The translations under genes and the position numbers were made by a program. The notes below the pieces were generated by a model. The model was not told where the DNA came from. It ran no database searches and was given only the letters and a program-made list of their open reading frames with translations. A stretch of 64,000 nucleotides of DNA from Thermithiobacillus tepidarius DSM 3134 (lineage in GTDB: Bacteria; Pseudomonadota; Gammaproteobacteria; Acidithiobacillales; Thermithiobacillaceae), in the NCBI RefSeq assembly GCF_000423825.1, contig NZ_AUIS01000007.1, positions 62,001 to 126,000 on the forward strand, given 5' to 3'. Positions 1 to 10,156 of this stretch are shown piece after piece; positions within the stretch are counted from its first letter, which is position 1; every line of letters begins with the position of its first letter.

Positions 1-2
1 GT

Positions 3-1016
3 TTCGGCACGCTGAGCCCCTGGGGCAATCCACTCACCTCGGAAGAACTCTATTTCGATGACACCAGCAAGTGGAGCAGCGCGGATAAGGGAGTAGCCAA
101 CCTGCAGAAGTACCTGGGCAAGTTCCCCAATCCCTACCGCTACGGTTACATCGTCGAGATCACCAGTCCGGCTGCCACGCCCACGCCGGTCAAGCACTTC
201 GCCATGGGCCGTTTCTCGCACGAGAACTCGGTGGTCATGCCGGACAACAAGACGGCCTATCTCAGCGATGATGGTGACGGCACCGTGTTCTTCAAGTTCG
301 TGGCGAATACGGCGAATGACCTCTCCAGTGGCACGCTCTATGCCGCGAAGGTCACGCAGGATGCCGGCGTCACTGACCCGGCCAAGGCCGGCTTCAATAT
401 TGAGTGGGTGGAAATCGGCAAGAGCGATGACACCACGATTGCAACCTGGATCGCGGCCTATGACGGGGACGGCGTCAACCCGGCCAGTTATATTACCGAT
501 GCCGACATCAATGCCTGGGCGGAAAAGAAACTGAACAAGGATCTCAATGGCAACGGCACCATTGAATCCCCACTGCACGCCGATGACCGTTACGCCTTCC
601 TCGAATCGCGCAAGGCGGCCAAGGCCTTGGGCGCCACGGCCGAATTCAAGAAGATGGAAGGCGTCAATATCAATTACAACGCCGCCAAGGATGGCAGCGT
701 GCCCTACGCCTACATGGCCATGTCGGACGTGTCCGGCACCATGGCGGATGGTACCGGCGCCATCAATGTGGATGCCAACAAGTGCGGCGTGGTCTATCGC
801 ATGAAGCTCGACACCACCTTCAATATCAGCCGCATGGAACCGGCCATTGCCGGTGGCCCCTACGACAAGACCCTGGCTGAAAACCAGTGCGCCGTGGACA
901 ACATCTCAAATCCCGACAACATCCTGGTCATGAAGGACGGCCGGGTGATCGTGGGTGAGGACACCGGCTATCACGCCAACAACATGCTCTGGGTTTTCAA
1001 TTCCACCAACAAATAA
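3..1016 (+). CDS. PhoX-family (DUF839) phosphatase, 3' part
   Basis: The reading frame is open from the left edge, so only the C-terminal 337 residues are present and the true start lies outside. The segment has the beta-propeller style of the PhoX/DUF839 family: a GRFSHE stretch followed by repeated AYLSDDGDG, VYRMKL and NILVMKDGRVIVGEDT blades. Family members are exported calcium/iron-dependent alkaline phosphatases, though many DUF839 proteins have no tested activity. A strong terminator follows, so the next gene is probably a separate unit. Family assignment is fairly secure; the substrate is not. Confidence 0.75.
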   Translation, partial: FGTLSPWGNPLTSEELYFDDTSKWSSADKGVANLQKYLGKFPNPYRYGYIVEITSPAATPTPVKHFAMGRFSHENSVVMPDNKTAYLSDDGDGTVFFKFVANTANDLSSGTLYAAKVTQDAGVTDPAKAGFNIEWVEIGKSDDTTIATWIAAYDGDGVNPASYITDADINAWAEKKLNKDLNGNGTIESPLHADDRYAFLESRKAAKALGATAEFKKMEGVNINYNAAKDGSVPYAYMAMSDVSGTMADGTGAINVDANKCGVVYRMKLDTTFNISRMEPAIAGGPYDKTLAENQCAVDNISNPDNILVMKDGRVIVGEDTGYHANNMLWVFNSTNK

Positions 1017-1034
1017 TGGTGGTTCGAGCTGTCC

Positions 1035-1061
1035 GGGGAGCGGGTTTCCGCTCCCCTTTTT
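1035..1061 (+). terminator. Rho-independent terminator after the PhoX-type gene
   Basis: A perfect 9-bp stem (GGGGAGCGG at 1035-1043 with CCGCTCCCC at 1048-1056), a GTTT loop and a five-T run at 1057-1061. It ends the transcript 18 bases after the stop codon. Confidence 0.9.
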
Positions 1062-1080
1062 GCATTGAGAGTAGAGCCAA

Positions 1081-2679
1081 ATGCAAAGATCATCCTATCT
1101 TTTATTTCCCCTGCTCACCTTGCTGAGCGCCTGCGGCAAGGAGACGCCCACGCCGGCCGCCATTACCACAGCCGCCGCCAGCGCCCCCGAGCGGATCCAT
1201 AATCTCGAAGCGACCGTACCGCCACAGTGCTACACCCGTACTCAGGGACAATTCAACCCTTGCTACACCTGCCACCAGACGCGTGCCGATAGCAATCACC
1301 CCAACCAGGCGGCGGATGGCCATCTACAGGCCGCCTATGCCTTCTCGGATTTCGCCCTGGAAAATCACTGGAAAAATCTCTTTGTCGATCGCCGTCCGGC
1401 CATCGCGCGCATCTCGAACGCCGAGATCCTGAGCTACGTGCGCCAGGACAATTACAGCGCGCTCCCGGCACAACTGCGTACCCGTGGCTGGCAGGGCTAC
1501 ACACCCGATCTGGCAAATCTCTCTCAGGGTCCCGCGGCTTTCGACGCACAGGGCTTCGCCAAGGATGGCAGCGGCTGGCGCGCCTTCAACTACAAGCCCC
1601 TGCCCAGTACCTTCTGGCCCACCAACGGCTCCGCCGATGACGTGATGCTGCGCCTGCCCCCGGCCTTCCGCCAGGACGCCGGTGGCCAGTCGTCAACCGC
1701 GATCTACCGGCTCAACCTCGACATCCTGGAACTGGCCATTCAGGAACGTAAGCAGATGGACATTGATCCCGTGGATGAAAGCACGGTGGCCTTCGATGTC
1801 AACGGCGACGGTCGAATCAAGGGCATGGCGAGAACGCTGCGCCGTCCCGGACACTATGCGGGCCAAGCGCGGACGGTGCCGGTGACGCCCGCACTGTATC
1901 CTCAGGGCACGGAATTCCTGCACAGCGTGCGTTATCTGGACCCGCGTCCCGATGGCGTGCAGGGTAGCGCGCGCATGAAGGAACTGCGCTACATGCAGAA
2001 AGTGGCCTTCTATACCCCGGCCCAGCTCAACTACCGCTACGGCAACGAGCGTCAGGAAAAGCAGGAAGAGGAGCTCCCCAGTTTTGTGAATCTGGGTGAA
2101 AAGGGATTGAGCAACGGTTTTGGCTGGCGCATTCAGGGCTTTATCGAAGCCAGTGATGGGCAACTGCGCCCACAAAGCCGCGAGGAGCAACTTTACTGCA
2201 TGGGCTGCCATACCGCGCTTGGCAGCACCATCGATCAGACCTTCGCCTTCCCACGCAAGCTGTCGGGATCAAAGGGCTGGGGCTATATCGATCTGCGCGG
2301 CATGCCTGACGCCCCGCAACGGGGACAGCGGCAGGGCGAAATCCGCCAGTATCTGGAACGCGTGGGTGGCGGAGATGAATTCCGCCAGAATGCTGAAATG
2401 CGAGCCCGATTCTTCCGGGCCGATGGCAAGCTCGATGAGCGCAAGCTGGCGGGAAAGGACGTCTATCAGCTCATCACGCCTTCAAGCGAGCGGGCCTTGG
2501 CCCTGAACAAGGCTTACCGGGTCATCGTGCGCGAGCAGAGCTTCCGCTTTGGCCGCGACGCCAGCATCACCCCAATGCGAAACGTCTTTGAGTGCATTGA
2601 TCCCGCCACCGCGCCAACGCTCTCCCCTAACGTGCGATATGACGCGGATATCCGCCTGGACTGGACGTCCGCACGTTAG
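1081..2679 (+). CDS. Lipoprotein with two c-type heme motifs
   Basis: 532 residues. The N-terminus is a lipoprotein signal ending in LLSAC with the lipidated cysteine at residue 18, so the protein is probably anchored in a membrane facing the periplasm. Two CxxCH heme-attachment motifs are visible: C61-Y-T-C64-H65 soon after the anchor and C373-M-G-C376-H377 far downstream, with about 300 residues between them that match nothing I recognise. A periplasmic di-heme electron carrier or oxidoreductase is the natural reading. It stands alone between a terminator and a phospholipase-like gene, so context gives no partner. Heme attachment is inferred from motifs only. Confidence 0.7.
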   Translation: MQRSSYLLFPLLTLLSACGKETPTPAAITTAAASAPERIHNLEATVPPQCYTRTQGQFNPCYTCHQTRADSNHPNQAADGHLQAAYAFSDFALENHWKNLFVDRRPAIARISNAEILSYVRQDNYSALPAQLRTRGWQGYTPDLANLSQGPAAFDAQGFAKDGSGWRAFNYKPLPSTFWPTNGSADDVMLRLPPAFRQDAGGQSSTAIYRLNLDILELAIQERKQMDIDPVDESTVAFDVNGDGRIKGMARTLRRPGHYAGQARTVPVTPALYPQGTEFLHSVRYLDPRPDGVQGSARMKELRYMQKVAFYTPAQLNYRYGNERQEKQEEELPSFVNLGEKGLSNGFGWRIQGFIEASDGQLRPQSREEQLYCMGCHTALGSTIDQTFAFPRKLSGSKGWGYIDLRGMPDAPQRGQRQGEIRQYLERVGGGDEFRQNAEMRARFFRADGKLDERKLAGKDVYQLITPSSERALALNKAYRVIVREQSFRFGRDASITPMRNVFECIDPATAPTLSPNVRYDADIRLDWTSAR

Positions 2680-2734
2680 GAAAAATTCAAAGATCCTTCA
2701 CAATCCTGTCATAAAACCCGGCTAGACTCGAAGC

Positions 2735-3532
2735 ATGGCCAAACGCCTCCTGCTCCTGTCCGTCGCCGCCGCTTGCCTAGCCCCCCAGGCCGCCTGGGCT
2801 TGGGGGCCGCTAACCCACATGCACTTCGCCCACCTGCTGCTCTGGTCCATTCCCCTGCCCAGCCCGGCCTGGCTGGAAGCCGCGCGCCTCCATCCCCAAT
2901 TGGTGCTGGCCGGCAGCCTGTTGCCGGACGTGGCCCTCTTCTCCGCCCTGCGTGCCAAGCACAAGCAGCGCTTCCGCACATTGCACCGCTGGGACACGGC
3001 TCTGACACTGCTCGACGGCGCCGGCAACCCCAGGCATACCGCGTTGGCACTCGGCTTTACCAGCCATTTGGCCGTGGACATCATCGCCCATCATCGTTTC
3101 GTGCCAGAATACGAGCAGCGCTGGGGGCGGCGCTTCATGCTCACCCACACCGTAGCCGAGTGGGCGATGGACGGCCACGTCGCCCGGCAGCTCCCCTTCC
3201 GCCCGCGTACCTGCCTGGAGGGATGCCGGCACGAGGCGTTGCAGTGGCTGGAAACGACGGCCCTGCCGCCAGCGCTCAGCCGTCGCTACTTTCTCTATCT
3301 CAGCCGCAGCCTGCATGCCCTGGAAAGGCTCAAGCTGGCGGAGCACTGCCACCGCGAATTGCTCGCCCGCGACCTGCAGGCAAGCGGGCGCCTGCAGCAT
3401 TACTTGCACCATACCCAGGCTCTGCTGACCCAAGTCATGCAAGCACCCCATGCCGGCGCGCACCTGCAATGGAATCCGGATGGCACCACCAGCAAGACCC
3501 TGCATCTGCCGAATGCCGGTGCCGTCGATTGA
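2735..3532 (+). CDS. Secreted zinc-dependent phospholipase C-like protein
   Basis: 265 residues. A signal peptide ends in AWA, so cleavage would expose W23-G-P-L-T-H. An N-terminal tryptophan followed closely by a histidine is the hallmark of zinc phospholipases C, where the amino-terminal Trp ligates zinc. Further candidate ligands occur in family order: the D of SLLPD, the H of TLHRWD, the H and D of SHLAVDIIAHH, and the H and E of HTVAEW. It would act in the periplasm or outside the cell on phospholipids or a related ester. Many bacterial members of this Pfam group (Zn_dep_PLPC) are untested, so substrate is unknown. No strong ribosome-binding site precedes the ATG. Confidence 0.75.
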   Translation: MAKRLLLLSVAAACLAPQAAWAWGPLTHMHFAHLLLWSIPLPSPAWLEAARLHPQLVLAGSLLPDVALFSALRAKHKQRFRTLHRWDTALTLLDGAGNPRHTALALGFTSHLAVDIIAHHRFVPEYEQRWGRRFMLTHTVAEWAMDGHVARQLPFRPRTCLEGCRHEALQWLETTALPPALSRRYFLYLSRSLHALERLKLAEHCHRELLARDLQASGRLQHYLHHTQALLTQVMQAPHAGAHLQWNPDGTTSKTLHLPNAGAVD

Positions 3533-3572
3533 ACCCGACGGGACAATCCCGCCCCTGCCCCTGCAAAGCAAC

Positions 3573-3594
3573 GGGCCGGCAACATCGCCGGCCC
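3573..3594. terminator. GC-rich hairpin between convergent genes
   Basis: An 8-bp perfect stem (GGGCCGGC and GCCGGCCC, loop AACATC) lies between the phospholipase-like gene and the convergent small secreted-protein gene. There is no T-run on either side, so termination activity is only suggested. Confidence 0.4.
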
Positions 3595-3669
3595 GCCGTG
3601 CCCGGATCGCTCCAAGCATTTAAGCATTTGAAACACCCCTACCATGGCAGCACGCCATGTGCAGGCAGT

Positions 3670-3948
3670 TCAGCTCCCGCCGGGCGTCCCGGCTACCTGG
3701 CCACTCAGGCCATAGACGGGGATGAGTCGATTGCCGTCATCGGTGGAGTTGCCATGCTCACTGCCGGTAATGGACCGGGATCGGATCTCGCCGGGATTGC
3801 CCGGACCGATGAGGGAAACACCAGGCGTATTGCCCCCCACTACCACGGACGCGGGCGCGGCATGATAGGGGTCGGCGGATGCGCTCGACAGCGCGCCAAA
3901 GGACAGGGACAGCGCCAACGCCGCCCCAAGCACGATGCGTTTTTTCAT
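3670..3948 (-). CDS. Small secreted protein, unknown function
   Basis: 92 residues with a clear signal peptide (MKKRIVLGAALALSL then an ASA cleavage site), leaving a mature protein of about 66 residues rich in Gly, Pro, Ser and Asn with no cysteine and no recognisable domain. A GGAGG ribosome-binding site lies 6 bases before the ATG, which supports it being real. It is probably periplasmic or extracellular. I do not recognise a family. Confidence 0.6.
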   Translation of the reverse strand: MKKRIVLGAALALSLSFGALSSASADPYHAAPASVVVGGNTPGVSLIGPGNPGEIRSRSITGSEHGNSTDDGNRLIPVYGLSGQVAGTPGGS

Positions 3949-4144
3949 TTTTCACCTCCACAGATAGCGACAGCGGTTGCCGGCCAGGTCTGCCGGTCCC
4001 GTGCCAGCACGCCTGCAGTCCGGCATCGCCATGCGGCCGCCGCATTGGCGGCTGGCACAGGTCTTCAATTAGACGGGCGGCGATACTACGAGTTTATCGG
4101 GATGAGCAGTTCGGCGGATGCGCGCTCCAGCAGGGAGCGGCAAT

Positions 4145-4174
4145 AAAAAACCTCCTTGGCCGAGACCAAGGAGG
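4145..4174 (-). terminator. Terminator of the Tim44-like gene
   Basis: On the minus strand a 9-bp stem (CCTCCTTGG / CCAAGGAGG) with a 6-base loop is followed by six Ts (plus-strand A-run 4145-4150). It lies about 50 bases past the stop codon at 4226. Confidence 0.85.
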
Positions 4175-4225
4175 TGGATTGGGCTGGCGCCGCGGCAGTC
4201 TGCCGGGACAAGACCGGCCAGACGG

Positions 4226-5077
4226 CTATGCCTGTTGAATACCCGCCAGATACCAAGTCGGATTGGTACTGTTGACCGGCTTGACGAAATGCCAGATCTC
4301 GCTGACCCGCTCGGGATTCGCCTGCGGGTCCTCGCGAATCAGCCCGTCGTAGCGCACGCTGGCGATCCAGCGGTCCGCCTCCGGCGTGATGTCCAGCAGC
4401 TGGGCATCCAGGCTCAGAACCTCGGTCACGTTGCGCGCCTCGCCCATTTCCTGGATCTGCGCGCCGAGCTCGCCGAACATCTCCGGCGTGGTGAAGCGGC
4501 GCAGGTCGTTCAGGTCCTTGGCATCCCAGGCGGCCTGCAGGCGGTTGTAGGCGGCCTTGGCGCTGTGCAGGAACTCGGCCTCGTCGAAGCCGGCCGGGCG
4601 CTGGCTCAGCACGCCGCCGCGAGGACTGTAGCTTTCCTGCGGTTCCAGCACGCCCTGGGCATTGGGGGCATAGTTGGGCTGCTGCCCACCGCCGAGCCCC
4701 GCATAGGCCATGGGCTGGGCCTCATGCCGGCGACGCATGGCGCGCATGATCATGAAGATCACCAGGGCGATGCCCAGCAGCACGATGATGTCCAGCGGCT
4801 TGATGCCGTCGAAGGCGCCGCCGAACAGCAGGGCGCCGAGCAGGCCGCCCGCCGCCAAGCCGGCCAGAGCGCCGCCCCAGCCGAAGCCCCGGTTGGGCGA
4901 CTGCGGCACCGTTGCCGGCGCGGGTGCCGGCGCCGGCGTGGCGGGCCGGCTGGGCGCCTCGATGGAGCGCTGCATGCCGGAACTGCGGCCGGCTCCCAGA
5001 CGCTTGGCCTCGGCATCCACGATGCCGAGGGCCAGGGTCATCATGAATACCGCCATCAACGCATAGAATTTACGCAT
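4226..5077 (-). CDS. Tim44-like domain membrane protein
   Basis: 283 residues. An N-terminal signal or anchor segment is followed by a Pro/Ala-rich linker, a glycine-rich stretch (GALAGLAAGGLLGALLFGG), a transmembrane helix (DIIVLLGIALVIFMIM) and basic residues. The C-terminal ~130 residues (from LHSAKAAYNRLQAAWDAKDLNDL) match the bacterial Tim44-like domain, the NTF2-like fold shared with the mitochondrial import factor. In bacteria the role is poorly defined; a membrane-associated scaffold is usual. Single gene with its own terminator. Confidence 0.8.
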   Translation of the reverse strand: MRKFYALMAVFMMTLALGIVDAEAKRLGAGRSSGMQRSIEAPSRPATPAPAPAPATVPQSPNRGFGWGGALAGLAAGGLLGALLFGGAFDGIKPLDIIVLLGIALVIFMIMRAMRRRHEAQPMAYAGLGGGQQPNYAPNAQGVLEPQESYSPRGGVLSQRPAGFDEAEFLHSAKAAYNRLQAAWDAKDLNDLRRFTTPEMFGELGAQIQEMGEARNVTEVLSLDAQLLDITPEADRWIASVRYDGLIREDPQANPERVSEIWHFVKPVNSTNPTWYLAGIQQA

Positions 5078-5168
5078 GACTCATCCTCACTGATTGCACT
5101 TCTACTTTTGATGCGAATAAACGTTGGAAATTCCCTGGAAAAGCACTTTTTTGCGGCCCAAAGGGCGG

Positions 5169-5190
5169 AAAAGCGGGCACGAGTGCCCGC
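5169..5190 (-). terminator. Probable terminator of the argD-gloA operon
   Basis: On the minus strand the self-complementary arms GCGGGCAC / GTGCCCGC are followed by four Ts (plus A-run 5169-5172). It lies about 60 bases beyond the gloA stop. A second GC hairpin (GGGGAGCGG / CCGCTCCCC) sits between. Confidence 0.6.
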
Positions 5191-5250
5191 CCGCGCCGGC
5201 CATCCCTGGCCGGCCTCGGCACCCGGGGAGCGGTCGCATCCCGCTCCCCG

Positions 5251-5661
5251 TCAGGCCGGCAGCTCTTCCAGCCCCTGCTGCTTGTGCTGGATCAGCTCGA
5301 TCTTGTAGCCGTCCGGGTCTTCCACGAAGGCGATCACGGTGGTGCCGTGCTTCATGGGACCGGCCTCGCGCACCACCTTGCCGCCGCGCCGCCGGATCTC
5401 GTCGCAGGCGGCATAGGCATCGTCCACCTCGATGGCGATGTGGCCGAACCCCGTGCCCAGCTCGTAGTGGTCGACGCCCCAGTTGTGGGTCAGCTCGATC
5501 ACGCTGTGCTGCGCTTCGTCACCATAGCCCACGAAGGCCAGGGTGAACTTGCCCTCCGGGTAATCATGACGGCGCAGCAGCCGCATGCCCAGGATCTCCG
5601 TATAGAAAGCGATGGAACGGTCCAGATCGCCCACGCGAATCATCGTATGCAGCATTCTCAT
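5251..5661 (-). CDS. gloA: Lactoylglutathione lyase (glyoxalase I)
   Basis: 136 residues from the ATG at 5661, preceded by GAGAGGA. This start puts the metal ligands exactly where E. coli GloA has them: H5, E56, H74 and E122. The enzyme isomerises the methylglyoxal-glutathione hemithioacetal to S-lactoylglutathione in the cytoplasm. An upstream in-frame ATG exists eight codons earlier but lacks a ribosome-binding site and shifts the ligand numbering. It is the last gene of the argD-argF-argG-ppnP-gloA string. Confidence 0.95.
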   Translation of the reverse strand: MRMLHTMIRVGDLDRSIAFYTEILGMRLLRRHDYPEGKFTLAFVGYGDEAQHSVIELTHNWGVDHYELGTGFGHIAIEVDDAYAACDEIRRRGGKVVREAGPMKHGTTVIAFVEDPDGYKIELIQHKQQGLEELPA

Positions 5662-5701
5662 CGTCCTCTCCTCTTTCGCACGCAATCCGGTGTCAAGCCG
5701 C

Positions 5702-6016
5702 CTAGCCGTAGCTGCAGGCGTAATCCAGCAGATCCAGCACCTCGATGTCGAAGTGGCTGTTGCCCGGCACCGCGAAACTGTCGCCCGCCTGCACCTCGTG
5801 CCATTCGGTCTCGTCGGCCAGCTTGTAGCGCGCGTGGCCGGCGATGACCTGCATATGCTCCGGCGCCTCGGTGGAAAAACGGTAGGTGCCCGGATGGATG
5901 ATGCCGAGCGTTTTCATCTCGCCGTCCGGGAAGATCACGGTGCGGGAGGTGCACTGCCCGCCGTGATAGACGTTGGCTTTCTTGACGATGCTGACGCCCT
6001 CGAATCGTTCCGTCAT
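5702..6016 (-). CDS. ppnP: Pyrimidine/purine nucleoside phosphorylase
   Basis: 104 residues, a single cupin matching the PpnP (YaiE, formerly DUF1255) family over its whole length, with the family-typical segments [32 protein letters not shown] and [11 protein letters not shown]. Family members phosphorolyse several nucleosides to the base and ribose-1-phosphate. It begins 3 bases after argG ends, so it is surely cotranscribed. Confidence 0.9.
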   Translation of the reverse strand: MTERFEGVSIVKKANVYHGGQCTSRTVIFPDGEMKTLGIIHPGTYRFSTEAPEHMQVIAGHARYKLADETEWHEVQAGDSFAVPGNSHFDIEVLDLLDYACSYG

Positions 6017-6019
6017 GGT

Positions 6020-7228
<1,209 letters not shown>

Positions 7229-7281
7229 TGATGCACTCCTGAAATCCGATTTTTCCAGCGGGCGCGCGCCGCGCGCGCCCG

Positions 7282-8208
7282 TCACATCCGTTCCGCAGCC
7301 TGCGCGCCCAGCAGGAACTCCATCAACGCCTTTTGCGCGTGCAGGCGGTTCTCCGCCTCGTCCCAGACCACGCTCTGCGGGCCGTCGATCACCTCGGCGG
7401 TGACTTCCTCGCCCCGGTGAGCCGGCAGGCAGTGCATGAAGACGGCCTCCGGCCCGGCCCGCGCCATCAGCGCGCCGTTGACCTGGTAGGGCGCCAGGAT
7501 CAGGCGCCGTTCGGCCGCCTCCTCTTCCTGCCCCATGCTGGTCCACACATCGGTGACGATCAGGTCCGCGCCGCGCACCGCCTCCTGCGGATCGGCGACG
7601 ATCTGCGCCGCGTCGCCGACCGCGGCCAGAATCCCGGCATCGGGCCGGTAGCCCTCCGGGGTGCTGATGCGCAGGGTGAAGCCCATGAGGCTGGCCGCCT
7701 CGATCCAGGAGTGCGCCATGTTGTTGGCGCCATCGCCCAGATAGGCCACCACCCGGCCCGCCGGATCGCCGCGCTGCTCCATGTAGGTCATGAGGTCCGC
7801 CAGCAGCTGGCAGGGATGGTGCAGATCCGTGAGTCCATTGATCACCGGCACGCGCGAGTGCGCCGCGAAGGTTTCCAGCTTCTCGTGGGCGAAGGTGCGG
7901 ATCATCACCAGGTCCACCATGCGCGACAGCACCCGGGCGGTGTCCTCGATGGGCTCGCCGCGCCCGAGCTGGGTGTCGCGCGGCGACAGGAACAGGGAAT
8001 GCCCTCCGAACTGCGCCATGCCCACCTCGAAAGACACGCGGGTACGGGTGGAGGACTTGTCGAAGATCATCGCCAGTGTCTTGCCGACGAAGGGCGTGTG
8101 GCGCTCGCCGGCCTTGAGCATGGCCTTGAGCTCGATGCTCCGGGCCAGAATCTGCCTGAGCTCGGCCGGGCTCAGGTCGCGCAGGGTGAGAAAGTGGCGC
8201 ATGCTCAT
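7282..8208 (-). CDS. argF: Ornithine carbamoyltransferase
   Basis: 308 residues. Makes citrulline from ornithine and carbamoyl phosphate. Carbamoyl-phosphate motif [10 protein letters not shown], ornithine motif [11 protein letters not shown] (with the catalytic HCLP) and HPCQLLAD are all present. The ATG at 8208 overlaps the argD stop as ATGA and is preceded by a strong GGAGGAGGGG, so translation is probably coupled to argD. Confidence 0.97.
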   Translation of the reverse strand: MSMRHFLTLRDLSPAELRQILARSIELKAMLKAGERHTPFVGKTLAMIFDKSSTRTRVSFEVGMAQFGGHSLFLSPRDTQLGRGEPIEDTARVLSRMVDLVMIRTFAHEKLETFAAHSRVPVINGLTDLHHPCQLLADLMTYMEQRGDPAGRVVAYLGDGANNMAHSWIEAASLMGFTLRISTPEGYRPDAGILAAVGDAAQIVADPQEAVRGADLIVTDVWTSMGQEEEAAERRLILAPYQVNGALMARAGPEAVFMHCLPAHRGEEVTAEVIDGPQSVVWDEAENRLHAQKALMEFLLGAQAAERM

Positions 8209-9380
8209 AGCCCCTCCTCCAGCAGCGTGCCGAGCGTCTCCACCAGCAGGTCCGCCTGCTCTTCCGTGAAAATGAGGGGGGGCAACAGGCGGATGACCCG
8301 CTCCGCCGTCACGTTGATCAGCACCCCCCGGTCCAGGGCCCGCTGCACGATGGAGGCGGCCGGACGCCCCAGTTCGATGCCGAGCATGAGTCCCTGCCCG
8401 CGGATCTCCTTCACGTCCAGGATGCCCGCCAGGCGCTGGCGCAGCTTGTGCCGCAGGCTGGCGCCGGTGCGCTCGGCGCGGGCCGGCAACTGCTCCGCCC
8501 GCATGGTGTCCAGCACCGCCTGGGCCGCGGCGATGGCCAGTTGCCCGCCGCCGAAGGTCGAGCCGTGCTTGCCCGGCACGAAGAGCCGCGCCACCTCGAC
8601 GCGGGCCAGCAGGGCGCCGATTGGCACGCCGTTGCCCAAGCCCTTGGCCAGAGTCATGACGTCGGGCCGCAGGCCGGCATAGTGCTGAAAACCAAAGAAC
8701 TGCCCGGTGCGGCCCATGCCCGTCTGCACCTCGTCCAGCATCAGCAGCCAGCCGTGGCGGTCGCACAGTTCGCGCAGGCCCGGCAGGAAGCCGGCGCTCG
8801 GCAGGCGCACCCCGCCCTCCCCCTGCACCGGCTCGACCAGCACGGCCACGATATCCGGGTTGGCCCGGGCCAGGGCCTCCACGGCCGCCAAGTCGTTGTA
8901 GGGGCTGCGCACGAAGCCGCTCACCAGCGGCTCGAAGCCCTGCTGGATCTTGCGGTTGCCGGTGGCGCTCAGGGTCGCCAGGGTACGGCCGTGAAAGCTG
9001 CCGTCGAAGACCAGGATCTTGGGTTCGGCCACCTGCCGCACCTCGTGGCCGTAAAGGCGCGCCAGCTTGATGGCCGCCTCGTTGGCTTCGGCGCCGCTGT
9101 TGCAGAAGAACACCTGGTCCAGGCCGGACAGCTGGCACAGGTCGGCCGCCAGCCGCTCCTGCATGGGCATGCGGTAGATATTGGAGGTGTGGATCAGGGT
9201 CTGGGCCTGCTGGCAAACGGCCTGCGCCACCGCCGGATGGGCATGGCCCAGCCCGCACACGGCCACGCCGGACAAGGCATCCAGGTAGCGCTTGCCCGCT
9301 TCGTCCCACAACCATGCCCCTTCCCCGCGCACGAAGGCCACAGGCAGGCGCGCATAGGTGTTCATCAGGTGCTCAGTCAT
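8205..9380 (-). CDS. argD: Acetylornithine aminotransferase (PLP-dependent)
   Basis: About 391 residues. Class-III aminotransferase with [25 protein letters not shown], the PLP aspartate in [13 protein letters not shown] and the Schiff-base lysine in TLAKGLGNG. Converts N-acetylglutamate semialdehyde to N-acetylornithine; it may also serve DapC. The start at 9380 ([13 protein letters not shown]) matches the family N-terminus; an alternative ATG at 9401 sits only 8 bases past a terminator T-run. No good ribosome-binding site precedes either. First gene of the arginine operon. Confidence 0.93.
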   Translation of the reverse strand: MTEHLMNTYARLPVAFVRGEGAWLWDEAGKRYLDALSGVAVCGLGHAHPAVAQAVCQQAQTLIHTSNIYRMPMQERLAADLCQLSGLDQVFFCNSGAEANEAAIKLARLYGHEVRQVAEPKILVFDGSFHGRTLATLSATGNRKIQQGFEPLVSGFVRSPYNDLAAVEALARANPDIVAVLVEPVQGEGGVRLPSAGFLPGLRELCDRHGWLLMLDEVQTGMGRTGQFFGFQHYAGLRPDVMTLAKGLGNGVPIGALLARVEVARLFVPGKHGSTFGGGQLAIAAAQAVLDTMRAEQLPARAERTGASLRHKLRQRLAGILDVKEIRGQGLMLGIELGRPAASIVQRALDRGVLINVTAERVIRLLPPLIFTEEQADLLVETLGTLLEEGL

Positions 9381-9408
9381 ATGGCAATACTCGGTACTCA
9401 TCGGAGCA

Positions 9409-9437
9409 AAAATAAAAACGGCCCCCGGCGGGGGCCG
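9409..9437 (-). terminator. Terminator between tpx and argD
   Basis: On the minus strand CGGCCCCC / GGGGGCCG forms an 8-bp stem with a 3-base loop and is followed by TTTTTATTTT (plus-strand 9409-9418). It ends the tpx transcript yet leaves only 28 bases before the argD ATG. Confidence 0.9.
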
Positions 9438-9461
9438 CACCGCGTTTTCATTCTACATCAA

Positions 9462-9968
9462 TCACAACAAGGCGTTAACCGCTGCCATCGCGGCCTCGTA
9501 GTTGGGGTGATCGGTCAGTTCCGGTACGTACTCCACGTAGCGGATCACATCGTCCTTGTCCACCACGAAGACGGCGCGATGATCCAGGCCGTGCTCCTTG
9601 ATGTAGACACCGTATTTATAGCCGAAATCATTGTCCTTGTAATCGGACAGGAAGGTTACGTTCTTGATGCCGGTCACCTCCCGGAAGCGGGTCTGCGCGA
9701 ACGGCAGATCCTGGGAAACCACCAGCACGGCCACATCCCTGTCGCTCAGCGTTTCGTTGAATCGCGTGGCCTGCTTGGCGCACACGGGCGTATCCAGGGA
9801 CGGCACCGAGGAAATCAAACGCAGCCGCCCGGCCCAGCGCTCGCTGGAGACATCCTCCAGGCCCACGCGGGCGGTGAACACCGGCGCCTTGTCGCCGGGC
9901 TGCAGCCGGGGACCCAGCAGGGTGATCGGTGCGCCTTGCAAGGTCACTTCGTTGGAACGCTCTTGCAT
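9462..9968 (-). CDS. tpx: Thiol peroxidase (Tpx), single-cysteine form
   Basis: 168 residues. Atypical 2-Cys peroxiredoxin family, reducing hydroperoxides. The peroxidatic cysteine is intact in PSLDTPVCAKQ (C63), and DLPFAQTRF is the conserved helix. In E. coli the resolving Cys95 directly follows SRF; here that position is Arg (TRFREV) and the whole protein holds just one cysteine. It must therefore be recycled through an outside thiol. GGAGG lies 5 bases before the ATG at 9968; an upstream in-frame TTG is poorer. Divergent from sodB, so both may share stress control. Confidence 0.93.
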   Translation of the reverse strand: MQERSNEVTLQGAPITLLGPRLQPGDKAPVFTARVGLEDVSSERWAGRLRLISSVPSLDTPVCAKQATRFNETLSDRDVAVLVVSQDLPFAQTRFREVTGIKNVTFLSDYKDNDFGYKYGVYIKEHGLDHRAVFVVDKDDVIRYVEYVPELTDHPNYEAAMAAVNALL

Positions 9969-10083
9969 GAATTCCTCCAAAAACGGAAATGGAAATCGGA
10001 TGTCACGCGTTCAGCCAAAGCACAAGAACTTCTGCCATTTTACTGCGAAAAACCACTGGCGGGCCACCGCATCCGCATTCGCG

Positions 10084-10112
10084 TTGCCAGTGACGGAGCG
10101 TACTCCTATAAT
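10084..10112 (+). promoter_or_regulatory. Sigma-70 promoter of sodB
   Basis: TTGCCA at 10084-10089 and a perfect TATAAT at 10107-10112 with a 17-base spacer, 44 bases before the sodB start codon. Best promoter match I found in the window. Confidence 0.8.
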
Positions 10113-10156
10113 ACCAACCCCGTCTTCACCCAACCCGTTATCTCCCGGAGGCTACC

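Noticed and set aside
2773-4146. 457-codon frame overlapping the phospholipase-like gene
   Set aside because: Pro/Arg/Ala-rich translation with no start signal; the overlapping frame has a signal peptide and ordered zinc ligands.
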